Assembly: GCA_019638455.1 (NCBI GenBank)
Contig: JAHBTU010000002.1
Span: 902,501-966,500, forward strand
DNA length: 64,000 nt
Direction: 5' to 3'
DNA from: Saprospiraceae bacterium
GTDB taxonomy: Bacteria > Bacteroidota > Bacteroidia > Chitinophagales > Saprospiraceae
Part shown: one piece after another, positions 7,308-16,294 of the stretch
Numbering within the stretch: position 1 is the stretch's first letter
Layout of the letters: each line of letters begins with the position of its first letter
Translations under genes and position numbers: made by a program
The notes under the pieces: model-generated
Told to the model about the DNA's origin: nothing
The model's input: the letters and a program-made list of their open reading frames with translations, nothing else
Database searches by the model: none

Positions 7308-8426
7308 ATGAGCAATTTTGAAGAAAAAATAAATGCCTTGCTGCGGCCCAACATCCGTGCGTTGAAGCCGTACTCGTCGGCAAGAGACGAGTTCAAAGAC
7401 AGCTCCCCACCCCTCACCCTCCACCCTCCACCCTCCACCTTCCACCCTCCACCCTCCGCCTTCCTTTTTCTCGATGCCAATGAAAACAGCCTCGGCAGTC
7501 CATCAAGCGACGATTACAGTCGCTACCCCACTTCGCAACAGATGCTTCTCAAAGCCGCTATCGGTGCAGTGAAAGACATCGCGCCAGGCCAAATTTTTTT
7601 GGGCAACGGCTCTGACGAGGCCATTGATTTGCTGCTTCGGGCTTTTTGCGAACCCGGACGCGACAATGTGATATTGATGCCACCCACTTATGGGATGTAT
7701 GCGGTGCAAGCCGACATTCACGGTACGGAACATCGGCAAGCGCCACTGCGCCCCGATTTTTCGCCCGACGCACAAGCCGTGAAGGCAGCGACGAACGAGG
7801 CGAGCAAATTGTTGTTCCTCTGTTCGCCCAACAACCCCACCGGCAATTGTCTGCCCGAAACATTCATCTTGGAAATGCTCCGGGATTTTCCCGGCTTAGT
7901 GGTGCTGGACGAGGCGTACATGGATTTTTCGACGATGCCCTCGTGGGTGTCGCGCTTGCCTCAATTCCCGCATCTGGTGGTGTTGCAAACGTTTTCCAAA
8001 GCATGGGGCATGGCAGGTGCGCGGGTCGGCATGGCCTTCGCCCATCCGCTCATCATCAGTGTTTTGAACAAGATAAAGTACCCCTACAACTTGAGCACGG
8101 CTAACATCCGATTGGCAGAAGAAGCCATAAAAAACGAGGCCTTCGTGAAGAGAAATGTCGGCGCATTGCTTGCCGAACGCGCTCGCTTGGAAAAAGAGCT
8201 GCCCAAGTTGGCTTGCGTGAAACAGGTCTTTCCGAGCGATGCCAATTTTTTGTTGGTGCGGATGGCGGATGCAGACGCGGCCTATCGGTTTCTTGTGGAA
8301 AACGGCATCGTGGTGCGCAATCGCAGCAAAGAGCCGCATTGCGAAAATTGCCTGCGCATCACCGTCGGAGCACCCGAAGAAAACACACGTTTATTGCACA
8401 CCCTCGACAAGTACACACCTTTGTGA
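7308..8426 (+). CDS. hisC: Histidinol-phosphate aminotransferase with an internal repeat-encoded insert
   Basis: A fold-type I PLP enzyme of 372 residues that converts imidazole-acetol phosphate to histidinol phosphate. It shows LDANENSLG, the SPNNPTGN loop, DEAYMDF, and the PLP lysine in [14 protein letters not shown]. Between residues ~32 and ~55, before LDANENSLG, is a Pro/His-rich insert ([16 protein letters not shown]). It is encoded by copies of the 'ccaccctcca' minisatellite also found at 33.9 and 35.4 kb. The insert keeps the frame and lies ahead of the catalytic core. ATG follows the hisD stop by 2 bp. Confidence 0.95.
   Translation: MSNFEEKINALLRPNIRALKPYSSARDEFKDSSPPLTLHPPPSTFHPPPSAFLFLDANENSLGSPSSDDYSRYPTSQQMLLKAAIGAVKDIAPGQIFLGNGSDEAIDLLLRAFCEPGRDNVILMPPTYGMYAVQADIHGTEHRQAPLRPDFSPDAQAVKAATNEASKLLFLCSPNNPTGNCLPETFILEMLRDFPGLVVLDEAYMDFSTMPSWVSRLPQFPHLVVLQTFSKAWGMAGARVGMAFAHPLIISVLNKIKYPYNLSTANIRLAEEAIKNEAFVKRNVGALLAERARLEKELPKLACVKQVFPSDANFLLVRMADADAAYRFLVENGIVVRNRSKEPHCENCLRITVGAPEENTRLLHTLDKYTPL
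7406..7467 (+). repeat. Minisatellite-like 'ccaccctcca' repeat inside hisC
   Basis: Reiterated CACCCTCCACC units lie within the hisC reading frame. They match the intergenic minisatellite at 33957-34033 and 35375-35466. The two shortened units encode the [13 protein letters not shown] peptide repeats. Confidence 0.8.
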
Positions 8427-8428
8427 CC

Positions 8429-9592
8429 ATGCAAAAAATACTTTTCATTGACCGCGACGGAACCCTTATCGTGGAGCCGCAGCCCGACCAACAAGTGGAT
8501 TCGCTGGAAAAACTCGAATTCGTACCGGGGGCCATTTTTGCGTTGGCTCGCATCGCCCGCGAATTGGACTACGCGCTCGTCATGGTAACAAACCAAGACG
8601 GGCTTGGCACGGATTCTTTTCCCGAACACACCTTCTGGCCCGCCCACGAAAAAATGTTGAAAACGCTTGAAAACGAGGGTGTTCGATTCCGGGCAGTACA
8701 TATTGACCGCAGCTTCCCGCACCAAAACCTGCCCACGCGCAAACCCGGCATTGCCATGCTGCTCCAATACCTGAACGGGGAGGTTGATTTGCCAAATTCT
8801 TACGTCATCGGCGACCGCCTGACCGACGTGCAGCTGGCCAAAAACCTCGGGACGAAAGCGATTTTTTTGAAAAACGCCTCGGGCATAGCGGCGGAGTCGG
8901 TGCCGGGAGCAGTGTTGCGGCACTCGCGCGGCATTGAGTATAACCCCGAAAATCAGGGCTTGGAGACCGCATTGGTGGCGGAACACTGGGAGGAGATTTA
9001 TCAATTTTTGAAACTGCCGCCCCGCCGTGTGCGCCACCAACGCACCACCCGCGAGACGAACATCACCGTCGAACTAAACCTAGACGGCACGGGGCAAAGC
9101 AACATCCACACCGGGCTTGGCTTTTTCGACCACTTGCTCGACCAATTGGCGCGACACGGCGGCATGGATTTGACCATTGAGGCCAAAGGCGACCTCCATA
9201 TTGACGAGCATCACACCATAGAGGACACGGCCCTGACACTGGGTGAAGCGGTAGCTTTGGCGCTTGGCGACAAAAGGGGCATCGAAAGGTATGGCCTTCC
9301 GATGGACGACGCGCTGGCGCAGGTCGCTCTCGACTTTGGCGGGCGCCCCTGGTTGGTGTGGGATGCCACGTTTCACCGCGAAAAAATCGGCGATGTGCCC
9401 ACGGAAATGTTTCCGCATTTTTTCAAGTCCTTTTCCGATGCCGCCCGTTGCAATCTCCACATCCGTTGCGAAGGCCAAAACGAGCATCACAAAATCGAAG
9501 CTATTTTCAAAACATTTGCCAGAGCCTTGAAAACAAGCGCCAAGCGAGACCCCCACAACCGCGAACTGCCTACCACAAAAGGTGTTTTGTGA
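8429..9592 (+). CDS. hisB: Bifunctional histidinol-phosphatase / imidazoleglycerol-phosphate dehydratase
   Basis: A 387-residue fusion. The N-terminal HAD phosphatase (about residues 1-165) starts [13 protein letters not shown] (DxDGT nucleophile) and contains TNQDGLGT and [15 protein letters not shown]. The C-terminal IGPD domain (about 195-387) has the metal-binding [16 protein letters not shown] and [14 protein letters not shown]. It performs steps 6 and 8 of the pathway. ATG at 8429 is 2 bp past the hisC stop. This fusion also occurs in enterics and other Bacteroidota. Confidence 0.97.
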   Translation: MQKILFIDRDGTLIVEPQPDQQVDSLEKLEFVPGAIFALARIARELDYALVMVTNQDGLGTDSFPEHTFWPAHEKMLKTLENEGVRFRAVHIDRSFPHQNLPTRKPGIAMLLQYLNGEVDLPNSYVIGDRLTDVQLAKNLGTKAIFLKNASGIAAESVPGAVLRHSRGIEYNPENQGLETALVAEHWEEIYQFLKLPPRRVRHQRTTRETNITVELNLDGTGQSNIHTGLGFFDHLLDQLARHGGMDLTIEAKGDLHIDEHHTIEDTALTLGEAVALALGDKRGIERYGLPMDDALAQVALDFGGRPWLVWDATFHREKIGDVPTEMFPHFFKSFSDAARCNLHIRCEGQNEHHKIEAIFKTFARALKTSAKRDPHNRELPTTKGVL

Positions 9593-9687
9593 AGACTGGG
9601 CGGAGGACTGATTTCACCACTACCGAAACCATGTTCAACCTGAAAAAAATTCTCGCACCCTTTCACCCTCCATATTGTGAAACAAAC

Positions 9688-10287
9688 ATGACAGCTATTG
9701 TAAAATACAACGCCGGGAACGTGCAGTCCGTCCTGTTCGCACTCGAACGGTTGGGCGAAAAAGCAATATGGACCGACGACCCAAACTTGCTGCGCGGTGC
9801 CGCTCGGGTCATTTTCCCAGGCGTGGGCGAGGCATCGTCCGCCATGCGCTACCTGCGCGAACGTGGATTGGACGTGCTGCTGCGCTCGCTGCAACAGCCA
9901 GTGTTGGGTATATGCTTGGGCTTGCAACTTTTTTGTCGCCACTCTGAGGAAAACGACACCACTTGCATCGGTATCTTCGACGCGCACGTTCGGCGCTTCA
10001 ACGGAGCAGCCGCCCAGCCGCCCCTCAAAGTCCCCCACATCGGTTGGAATAATTTGTCCCATCTTCGCGGCGCTCTGTTTGACGGCCTGGAAGAAAACAG
10101 TTTTGTGTATTTTGTCCACAGCTATTACGCCGAAGAAAACCCGGCGGCAACGGCAAGAGCGGAATATGGCGCGAAGTTCAGCGCCGCTTTGCAGCGCGAC
10201 AATTTTCACGCCGTGCAGTTTCACCCCGAAAAATCGGGCGCGGTGGGGCATAAAATCCTGAGCAATTTTTTGAAAATCAAAGGGTAG
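9688..10287 (+). CDS. hisH: Imidazole glycerol phosphate synthase, glutaminase subunit
   Basis: A 199-residue class I glutamine amidotransferase. The nucleophile Cys sits in GICLGLQLF, and the His-Glu pair in AVQFHPEKSG. The N-terminus TAIVKYNAGNVQSV is typical. It supplies ammonia to HisF. ATG at 9688 gives the family length; an upstream in-frame ATG at 9631 would add 19 non-conserved residues. The 95-bp gap after hisB contains no recognisable gene. Confidence 0.96.
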   Translation: MTAIVKYNAGNVQSVLFALERLGEKAIWTDDPNLLRGAARVIFPGVGEASSAMRYLRERGLDVLLRSLQQPVLGICLGLQLFCRHSEENDTTCIGIFDAHVRRFNGAAAQPPLKVPHIGWNNLSHLRGALFDGLEENSFVYFVHSYYAEENPAATARAEYGAKFSAALQRDNFHAVQFHPEKSGAVGHKILSNFLKIKG

Positions 10288-10324
10288 CAACAAACAAACT
10301 GCCTCGGGCAGCAAATTTTTTTAC

Positions 10325-11047
10325 ATGGAAATCATTCCTTCATTCGACCTGCTGGACGGCAAACTCGTTCGGCTTCGTCAAGGCGATTTTGACCAAAAAA
10401 CCGAATACTCGGCCAGCCCCCTCGAACTGGCGCTCGAACTCGAAGCCGCAGGCATCCGACGCCTCCACATGGTGGATTTGGACGGTGCCCGCAGCGGGCG
10501 GCCTGCCAACCTGCACATTCTCGCCGACGTGGCGGCTCGCACCCGTCTGCAAATTGACTACGGCGGCGGCTTGCGTTCCATTCCCTCGCTCAAACAAGTG
10601 TGGGATGCCGGAGCGATGCTTTTCTCTGTGGGAAGCGTGGCGGTGTTGGCACAAGACGAGTTCAGTGCATGGGTCGAAAAATTTGGCCCCGAGCGCTTCC
10701 TCGTGGGTGCCGACGTGCGCGACCGCCAAATCGCTGTGCATGGCTGGCGCGAGCAAACGGAGGTCTCGCTGTTCGATTTCATTCGGAAAATGCGCAGCCT
10801 CGGCATCAGCCAAATATCCGTGACCGACATCGCCCGCGACGGCGAGCTCTCCGGCCCGGCGCTCGACCTTTATCAGGACATTCTGGCCGAGTTCCCCGAT
10901 ATTCACCTGGTGGCCAGTGGCGGCATCAGCGATGTGTCCGATTTGGAGGCGCTTACGGCGCTGGGGTGTAGCGGTGCCATTGTCGGCAAGGCATTTTTTG
11001 AAGGGAAAATCCCGCTTCAGTACTTCCGCGTGTTTTCAAAAGTATAG
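10325..11047 (+). CDS. hisA: ProFAR isomerase (phosphoribosylformimino-AICAR-P isomerase)
   Basis: A 240-residue TIM barrel of normal HisA length. The N-terminal catalytic Asp is in [17 protein letters not shown] and the C-terminal Asp in [13 protein letters not shown]. Phosphate-binding glycines occur in DYGGGLRS and VASGGIS. It opens the ribose ring in step 4 of the pathway. Thirty-seven bp after hisH. Confidence 0.96.
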   Translation: MEIIPSFDLLDGKLVRLRQGDFDQKTEYSASPLELALELEAAGIRRLHMVDLDGARSGRPANLHILADVAARTRLQIDYGGGLRSIPSLKQVWDAGAMLFSVGSVAVLAQDEFSAWVEKFGPERFLVGADVRDRQIAVHGWREQTEVSLFDFIRKMRSLGISQISVTDIARDGELSGPALDLYQDILAEFPDIHLVASGGISDVSDLEALTALGCSGAIVGKAFFEGKIPLQYFRVFSKV

Positions 11048-11102
11048 CCTTAACAAGAGGCCAACGAAACCCACCGAACCTAAAAATGGGCGACATCCAT
11101 TT

Positions 11103-11864
11103 ATGCTCGCAAAACGCATCATCCCCTGCCTCGACATCAAAGATGGGCAAACCGTGAAAGGCATCCAGTTCGAGCAGCTGCGCCAAGCAGGCGACCCCGT
11201 GGAACTGGCCGCTGCCTACAGCCGTCAGGGCGCGGATGAGCTTGTTTTTCTCGACATCGCTGCCACACAGGAGGGGCGCACCACCTTTGTTGACCTAGTG
11301 CGACGCATTGCACAAGTGCTCGACATCCCGTTCACCGTCGGCGGCGGCATTGGCTCGGTGGAGCAGGTCGGACGATTGCTGCAAGCAGGCGCCGACAAGG
11401 TGAGCATCAACTCCGCCGCCGTGCGCCGACCCGATTTAATCAATGAATTGGCCCAAGCCTTCGGCAGCCAATGTGTCGTGGTGGCCATAGATGCTCGCCC
11501 CCACGACGACGGTGCTTGGCACGTCTATCTGAACGGTGGCCGCATCGCCACCGAGCGCCATGCACTCGAATGGGCGCAGGAAGCCGCTCGACGCGGTGCC
11601 GGGGAAATCCTGCTGACTTCCATGCAACATGATGGCACCCAAAGCGGCTTTGCGCTCGAGCTCACGAGCGCGGTTTCGCAGGCCGTTGCCATTCCCGTCG
11701 TCGCTTCTGGCGGAGCAGGAAAAAAGCATCATTTCCTCGATGTTTTCACCGAAGGAAAAGCAGATGCCGCGCTGGCCGCCAGCGTGTTTCATTTTGGCAC
11801 AATACCAATACCGGAACTAAAACTTTACCTGAAAGCGCATGGAATATCCGTTAGACAATCCTGA
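11103..11864 (+). CDS. hisF: Imidazole glycerol phosphate synthase, cyclase subunit
   Basis: A 253-residue TIM barrel. Catalytic Asp residues lie in [14 protein letters not shown] and in [21 protein letters not shown] and VASGGAG bind phosphate. With HisH it forms IGP and AICAR. The ATG at 11103 begins directly at the conserved [12 protein letters not shown]. Its 3' end overlaps hisIE by 26 bp, which suggests translational coupling. Confidence 0.97.
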   Translation: MLAKRIIPCLDIKDGQTVKGIQFEQLRQAGDPVELAAAYSRQGADELVFLDIAATQEGRTTFVDLVRRIAQVLDIPFTVGGGIGSVEQVGRLLQAGADKVSINSAAVRRPDLINELAQAFGSQCVVVAIDARPHDDGAWHVYLNGGRIATERHALEWAQEAARRGAGEILLTSMQHDGTQSGFALELTSAVSQAVAIPVVASGGAGKKHHFLDVFTEGKADAALAASVFHFGTIPIPELKLYLKAHGISVRQS

Positions 11865-12534
11865 TGTGGCGATGCCTCAAACCCTATCACCCGACTTTGC
11901 CAAAATGCCCGATGGGCTTGTGCCTGCTGTGGTGCAGGATGCGCGAACGGGGGTGGTGCTCATGCTGGGCTACATGGACGAGGCGGCACTCGCTCACACG
12001 CAGGCGACGGGACTTGTCACTTTCTTCAGCCGCTCCAAGCAGCGGTTGTGGACCAAGGGTGAAACTTCGGGCCATCACTTGCGCCTCCACGACATGCGCC
12101 TCGATTGCGACCAAGACGCTATTTTAATAAAAGCGTTCCCTGCCGGTCCAGTGTGCCACACAGGGGCCGACACTTGCTGGGGCGAACAGAATCGGACCAA
12201 TTCTTTTTTGTTGGAATTGGAAAACATCATACACGAGCGGGGAAAAGCTTCGCCGGAAATGTCCTACACGGCGCGGCTGCTGGCCGAAGGCATTCCCAAA
12301 ATAGCGCAAAAAGTGGGAGAGGAGGCCGTCGAGACGGTCATCGAGGCAATGGGCGACAACCGCGAGCGGTTGCTCAACGAGGCCGCAGACCTGCTCTATC
12401 ATTTGCTGGTATTGCTCGCGGCCAAACAGGTGCGCTTGGAGGAAGTGGAAGGTGTTTTGAAAGGGAGGCATTTGAAGGTTGAATCGGCCGTTACTAATCA
12501 TGGTCATCTGACAAATCTTGGCGAATCGGGGTAA
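11839..12534 (+). CDS. hisI: Bifunctional phosphoribosyl-AMP cyclohydrolase / phosphoribosyl-ATP pyrophosphatase
   Basis: A 231-residue HisIE fusion. The cyclohydrolase half shows [12 protein letters not shown] and CHTGADTCW (zinc ligands). The HisE half has [23 protein letters not shown] and [13 protein letters not shown]. It performs steps 2 and 3. HisE proteins usually end near LKGRH. Here about 20 extra residues follow, encoded by a short repeat (about 12495-12534) that recurs near 16228-16275. Last gene of the his operon; a TIR-bounded tandem-repeat element begins 15 bp downstream. Confidence 0.95.
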   Translation: MEYPLDNPDVAMPQTLSPDFAKMPDGLVPAVVQDARTGVVLMLGYMDEAALAHTQATGLVTFFSRSKQRLWTKGETSGHHLRLHDMRLDCDQDAILIKAFPAGPVCHTGADTCWGEQNRTNSFLLELENIIHERGKASPEMSYTARLLAEGIPKIAQKVGEEAVETVIEAMGDNRERLLNEAADLLYHLLVLLAAKQVRLEEVEGVLKGRHLKVESAVTNHGHLTNLGESG

Positions 12535-12538
12535 AAAA
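12495..12538 (+). repeat. 'aatcatggtcatctgacaaa...' repeat forming the hisIE 3' end
   Basis: About 40 bp match 16228-16275 at most positions (aatcat.gt.atct.acaaatc then gcgaatc..ggta). The copy here carries the hisIE stop codon. Confidence 0.65.
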
Positions 12539-12549
12539 AAGAGGGAGCC

Positions 12550-13060
12550 CACGCTACCGGGCATTTTCAATTTTGCCACGAAGGCACAAAGTAATATGCT
12601 CGTTGACTTGCGGCATTTTGTGCCTTTGTGTCTTTGTGGCCACGCTACCGGGCATTTTCAATTTTGCCACGAAGGCACAAAGACGCAAAGTAATATGCTC
12701 GTTGACTTGCGGCATTTTGTGCCTTTGTGTCTTTGTGGCCACACAACCGGGCATTTTCAATTTTGCCACGAAGGCACAAAGACGCAAAGTAATATGCTCG
12801 TTGACTTGCGGCATTTTGTGCCTTTGTGTCTTTGTGGCCACACAACCGGGCATTTTCAATTTTGCCACGAAGGCACAAAGACGCAAAGTAATATGCTCGT
12901 TGACTTGCGGCATTTTGTGCCTTTGTGTCTTTGTGGCCACACAACCGGGCATTTTCAAATTTGCCACGAAGGCACAAAGACGCAAAGTAATATGCTCGTT
13001 GACTTGCGGCATTTTGTGCCTTTGTGTCTTTGTAGCACGAAAATAATGTCCAGTAGAGTG
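12550..13060 (+). mobile_element. TIR-bounded element carrying five 99-bp palindromic tandem units, copy 1
   Basis: The element starts CACGCTACCGGGCATT and ends with the inverted counterpart (reverse strand CACTCTACTGGACATT). The 9-bp direct repeat GAGGGAGCC flanks it (12541-12549 and 13061-13069). The interior holds five units starting at about 12575, 12666, 12765, 12864 and 12963. The period is 99 bp; the first unit lacks 8 bp. Each unit is an imperfect palindrome with arms of the type GCCACGAAGGCACAAAGACGC. The frame stays open because 99 is a multiple of three, but the array is not regarded as coding. Copy 2 lies inverted at 29800-30281. Confidence 0.85.
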
Positions 13061-13114
13061 GAGGGAGCCTTCCGGCTCCCCCCTCACTTACTTGTTTTTA
13101 CATTCCGGGTCGGG

Positions 13115-13678
13115 TCACATTTTGGGCAACAGCACCGCGTCCACCGAGTGAATCACGCCGTTGGACTGGTACACGTCGTAGGTCGAGATGTTGGCCGTGT
13201 TGCCGTTTTCATCCTTCAACACGATGTTGCGCGGGCCATTCATCATGAACGTGAGCGTGCCACCGCTGACGGTTTTCAGCGTGTTTTCACCTTTTTTGAG
13301 TTTTTGAGCAATGGCATCGAAGTCAAATCTGCCTGCTACCACATGGTAGGTCAGCACTTTGGTCAGCGTAGCCTTGTTTTCTGGTTTGAGGAGGGTTTCC
13401 ACCGTGCCAGCCGGCAGGTTTTCAAAGGCATCATTGACAGGGGCAAATACCGTGAAAGGCCCCGCGCCTTGTAGCGTTTCCACCAGCCCGGCGGCTTGCA
13501 CGGCTGCCACGAGCGTGGTGTGGGCTTTGGAATTGACTGCGTTTTCCACGATATTTTTTTTCGGGAACATGGCTTCGCCGCCTACCATCACTGTGTTGTC
13601 AGTCTTTTGTGCGTTCAGGGCAACGGTGGTGAGGACGAGCGCGAGCGCGAGGCTTGCATTTTTGAGCAATGCTTTCAT
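13115..13678 (-). CDS. Secreted fasciclin (FAS1) domain protein
   Basis: A 187-residue protein with a signal peptide (MKALLKNASLALALVLTTVA, cleavage near LNAQ) and a single FAS1 domain. Visible signatures are the H1 motif GPFTVFAPVNDAFENLP, then LTKVLTYHVVAG and the end motif GVIHSVDAVLLP. FAS1 domains mediate adhesion or matrix interactions; in bacteria they are exported to the periplasm or surface. Between the domain start and the signal peptide is a short spacer with KKNIVENAVNS. Monocistronic and convergent with the his operon. Confidence 0.92.
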   Translation of the reverse strand: MKALLKNASLALALVLTTVALNAQKTDNTVMVGGEAMFPKKNIVENAVNSKAHTTLVAAVQAAGLVETLQGAGPFTVFAPVNDAFENLPAGTVETLLKPENKATLTKVLTYHVVAGRFDFDAIAQKLKKGENTLKTVSGGTLTFMMNGPRNIVLKDENGNTANISTYDVYQSNGVIHSVDAVLLPKM

Positions 13679-13846
13679 TGTTGTGTTGTGTTTGAAAAGT
13701 GTTTGTTGTGAAAAAAATTTGTTTCGAAATCGGTATGAGCACTTACGAGGGTTGTGCGCGATTCGGTTTTTGCGGCCATGAATTTTTCTGTCGCTTCCAA
13801 AAGAAGTCGTCTGTTTGGGCGTTCTTTGCGGCTAAATTCGCACGTT

Positions 13847-14893
13847 ATGTCATCAAAAAACATTCGCTCCAAATTAGCCATTGCGCTGCTTGCGTTGTTC
13901 GCGGGTTCCTATTTGGTGTTGTCACTGCCGCGCTGCAAATCGGATGGCGCGCCTCCCGCAAAGTCCACCGCGCCGCAAACGCCACAGCCTGCCGCTCCGC
14001 CCATTTCGGTGCCGACTTTCAATGCCGACTCGGCTTATTATTTTGTGAAAAAACAAGTTGACTTTGGCCCGCGTGTGCCCAATTCAGAAGCGCATCGCAA
14101 GTGCGCCGCGTGGTTGGCGAGCGAGTTCAAGCGGCACGGGTTGGAGGTGATAGAGCAAAAATTCCAAGCCCCGCATTTTAAGGGCGGGACATTCGACGGG
14201 GTCAATATCATTGGCCAATACAAACCTGAAAACCCGCGCCGGGTCTTGTTCGCGGCGCATTGGGACAGCCGTTTTCAGGCCGACCAAGATACTAAGGACA
14301 GGAACAAGCCCATCTTGGGTGCCGACGACGGTGGCAGCGGGGTGGGGGTGTTGCTCGAAATGGCCCGGTTGCTTGCCGAACAGCCGGTAGATATCGGGGT
14401 AGATTTTGTGCTGTTCGATTTGGAAGACCAAGGCGACGATTCGGACGACGGCAAAGACAACAGCAAGACGTGGTGCCTCGGCGCGCAGCATTGGTCAAAA
14501 AACCTGCACAAACCCGGCTATATGCCCCTCTACGGCATCCTGCTCGACATGGTGGGCGGTGCCAACCCAAAATTCCAGAAGGAAGCCATCTCCATGCAGG
14601 CCGCGCCAACCATTGTGGAAAAGGTGTGGAGCACCGCCGCGGCGCTGGGCTACTCCAATGTGTTTGTGCCGGAGGCGGGTAATGCCGTCACCGACGACCA
14701 CTATTTCGTGGTGATGAACGCCCGCATACCGATGATAGACATCATCAGCAGACCCGGAGGCACCAAGACGGGTTTTGTGCCGCATTGGCACACGCACGAC
14801 GATAACATGGATGCTATTGACAAAAATACGCTCCGCATCGTGGGCGAGGTGGTGACGACTGTGCTGTATCGCACCGCAGGCGGGGTGCTGTGA
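13847..14893 (+). CDS. M28-family zinc peptidase / glutaminyl-peptide cyclotransferase-like
   Basis: About 348 residues from ATG at 13847, which starts an N-terminal hydrophobic signal or anchor (SKLAIALLALFAGSYLVLSL). A Pro-rich linker and the M28 fold follow. Metal and catalytic motifs visible are AAHWDSR, GADDGGSGVGVLLEMARLL, VLFDLEDQGDD and HWHTHDDN. HWDSR and the W-H-T-x-D-D arrangement resemble glutaminyl cyclases more than aminopeptidases, so N-terminal pyroglutamate formation on exported proteins is a reasonable guess. Reading upstream to 13754 adds residues without family support. A perfect hairpin (14931-14957) follows the gene. Confidence 0.88.
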   Translation: MSSKNIRSKLAIALLALFAGSYLVLSLPRCKSDGAPPAKSTAPQTPQPAAPPISVPTFNADSAYYFVKKQVDFGPRVPNSEAHRKCAAWLASEFKRHGLEVIEQKFQAPHFKGGTFDGVNIIGQYKPENPRRVLFAAHWDSRFQADQDTKDRNKPILGADDGGSGVGVLLEMARLLAEQPVDIGVDFVLFDLEDQGDDSDDGKDNSKTWCLGAQHWSKNLHKPGYMPLYGILLDMVGGANPKFQKEAISMQAAPTIVEKVWSTAAALGYSNVFVPEAGNAVTDDHYFVVMNARIPMIDIISRPGGTKTGFVPHWHTHDDNMDAIDKNTLRIVGEVVTTVLYRTAGGVL

Positions 14894-14930
14894 GTGCGTG
14901 TCTATGCCTCACTGCTAAAAGTTGCATACT

Positions 14931-14957
14931 CGTCGGGCGAATCAAAATCGCCCGACG
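14931..14957. repeat. 10-bp perfect inverted repeat between M28 and PhyH genes
   Basis: CGTCGGGCGA and TCGCCCGACG are separated by 7 bp. There is no T-run after it. It ends 20 bp upstream of the next start codon. Confidence 0.7.
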
Positions 14958-14977
14958 AATTGAGCGAGATAGAACTT

Positions 14978-15976
14978 ATGGCCAATTTTTCCCTCCAACG
15001 TTTTTTTCAAAAATACACGGGTTTTTTGCGCAACCTAAAACCTCTGTATGTGCTCAACAATGTGTTGAACGCCCATCGTCTGCGGCACAATCGCATACTT
15101 TATCGGCAATACGGCGTGCGCAAAAGCATATTCAGCCCTATCGGCAGCCGCGATTTTGCCGGAAAACAAGCCGCCGACCTTCCGTGGCTCGACCAGCCCG
15201 ATGCATTGGGGCGTTTGGAACAGAATGTGGAATTTCTGAAAATGGACGAGCCGATGAAAGGCAAAGTCAGGCAATTCGTGACGGAGGGCTACACGGTGCT
15301 GGAGCGTTTTTTCCCACAGGAAGACACGGACGCGCTCAATGAGGAAGTGGATGCTTTGCTGAAAACAGGTAAGGCCGAATTCAACTTCACAGGCCGCAAA
15401 ATTTTCAATCTTTGGGAAAGTAGTCGTTTGGCCGACGAGCGGTTCTTTCGTCGCCCGGAGCTGACGCAGATGCTTTCTTTTTTGCTGGGGAAAAAAGTAG
15501 TGCCGTTCCAATCGCTCAATTTTACGCTCGGCAGCGAGCAACGCGCACATTCGGACTCTATTCACATGACCACTCAGCCACCCGGCTATCTCATCGCGGC
15601 GTGGGTGGCACTCGAGGACTGCACGGAGGACAACGGCCCGCTTTTCTATTACCCCGGCAGTCATCGGCTGCCCTACATCACGACGGGCGACTATGATTCG
15701 GGCAACACGGCGCTGCTCATCGGCGCACATAGCAACCGCCGCTATGAAGACAAAATAGCGCAAATCGTGCAGGAAATGGCGCTTCAGAAACAATTGTTTC
15801 TTGCCCGGCGCGGCGATGTGCTAATATGGCACGCCAACTTGCTCCACGGGGGCAGCCCCATCAACAAGCCCGGCGCGACCCGCCGCAGCATGGTGTGTCA
15901 CTACTTCGCGGAGGGGGTGGTTTGCTACCACGAACTGTCGCAACGACCCGCCCTCATGCCGAGGCGCGGGGGCTGA
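14978..15976 (+). CDS. Phytanoyl-CoA dioxygenase (PhyH) family protein
   Basis: 332 residues from ATG at 14978. The HxD iron-binding pair is in RAHSDSIHMTTQPPG, and the distal His with the 2-oxoglutarate Arg region in LLHGGSPINKPGATRRSMVCHY. The motif EDNGPLFYYPGSHRLP is typical of the PhyH double-stranded beta helix. Such enzymes are Fe(II)/2-oxoglutarate hydroxylases acting on lipids, small metabolites or antibiotics; the substrate is unknown. The first ~110 residues are outside the PhyH core. Translation from an upstream start at 14894 would run through the hairpin and is not preferred. Confidence 0.88.
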   Translation: MANFSLQRFFQKYTGFLRNLKPLYVLNNVLNAHRLRHNRILYRQYGVRKSIFSPIGSRDFAGKQAADLPWLDQPDALGRLEQNVEFLKMDEPMKGKVRQFVTEGYTVLERFFPQEDTDALNEEVDALLKTGKAEFNFTGRKIFNLWESSRLADERFFRRPELTQMLSFLLGKKVVPFQSLNFTLGSEQRAHSDSIHMTTQPPGYLIAAWVALEDCTEDNGPLFYYPGSHRLPYITTGDYDSGNTALLIGAHSNRRYEDKIAQIVQEMALQKQLFLARRGDVLIWHANLLHGGSPINKPGATRRSMVCHYFAEGVVCYHELSQRPALMPRRGG

Positions 15977-16080
15977 GGCTTGCCCATCCAAGCGGAGCAG
16001 CTGTGAATTTTCCCGCCGCTGTCGCCGCGAGATATTCAGATGGTGATTTGAAAATCGCGCACATTTTCATAAAAAATAGC

Positions 16081-16127
16081 GTGTGGCCCCCACCCCTCCC
16101 GCCTGCCGGCGGGGGTGGGGGCCACAC
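16081..16127. repeat. GC-rich perfect palindrome (16-bp arms)
   Basis: GTGTGGCCCCCACCCC (16081-16096) pairs perfectly with 16112-16127, and the inner CCGCC/GGCGG extends the stem. It lies in the 318-bp gene-free stretch after the PhyH gene. It resembles a REP-type element; there is no T-run. Confidence 0.8.
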
Positions 16128-16212
16128 TACGACATTCTCAATGCTTTGCTTCGAGCGCTCATCCAAATATACTTCGCGCCGTCAGGTTTTGGGCATGGCC
16201 AAAAATGCAATC

Positions 16213-16275
16213 TACTCAAAATCAGGGAAATCAATCATAGTTATCTAACAAATCCTAGCGAATCAAGGTATAAAA
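16213..16275 (+). repeat. Copy of the 'aatcat...gaatcaagg' repeat upstream of the omega-amidase gene
   Basis: It matches the hisIE 3' terminal sequence (12495-12538) and ends 20 bp before the next ATG. The remainder of 15977-16294 shows nothing recognisable apart from the palindrome. Confidence 0.6.
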
Positions 16276-16294
16276 ACCATATTTTCGCCGCAAT

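Noticed and set aside
12573..13046. Long open frames on both strands through the 99-bp arrays (also 29813-30299)
   Set aside because: The unit length is a multiple of three, so frames stay open automatically. All frames encode the same repeated peptide and no start, signal or family match exists.
13679..13846. A start further upstream for the M28 gene (13754)
   Set aside because: The upstream segment runs against the divergent fasciclin promoter region and lacks similarity. The ATG at 13847 directly precedes a clean signal or anchor helix.
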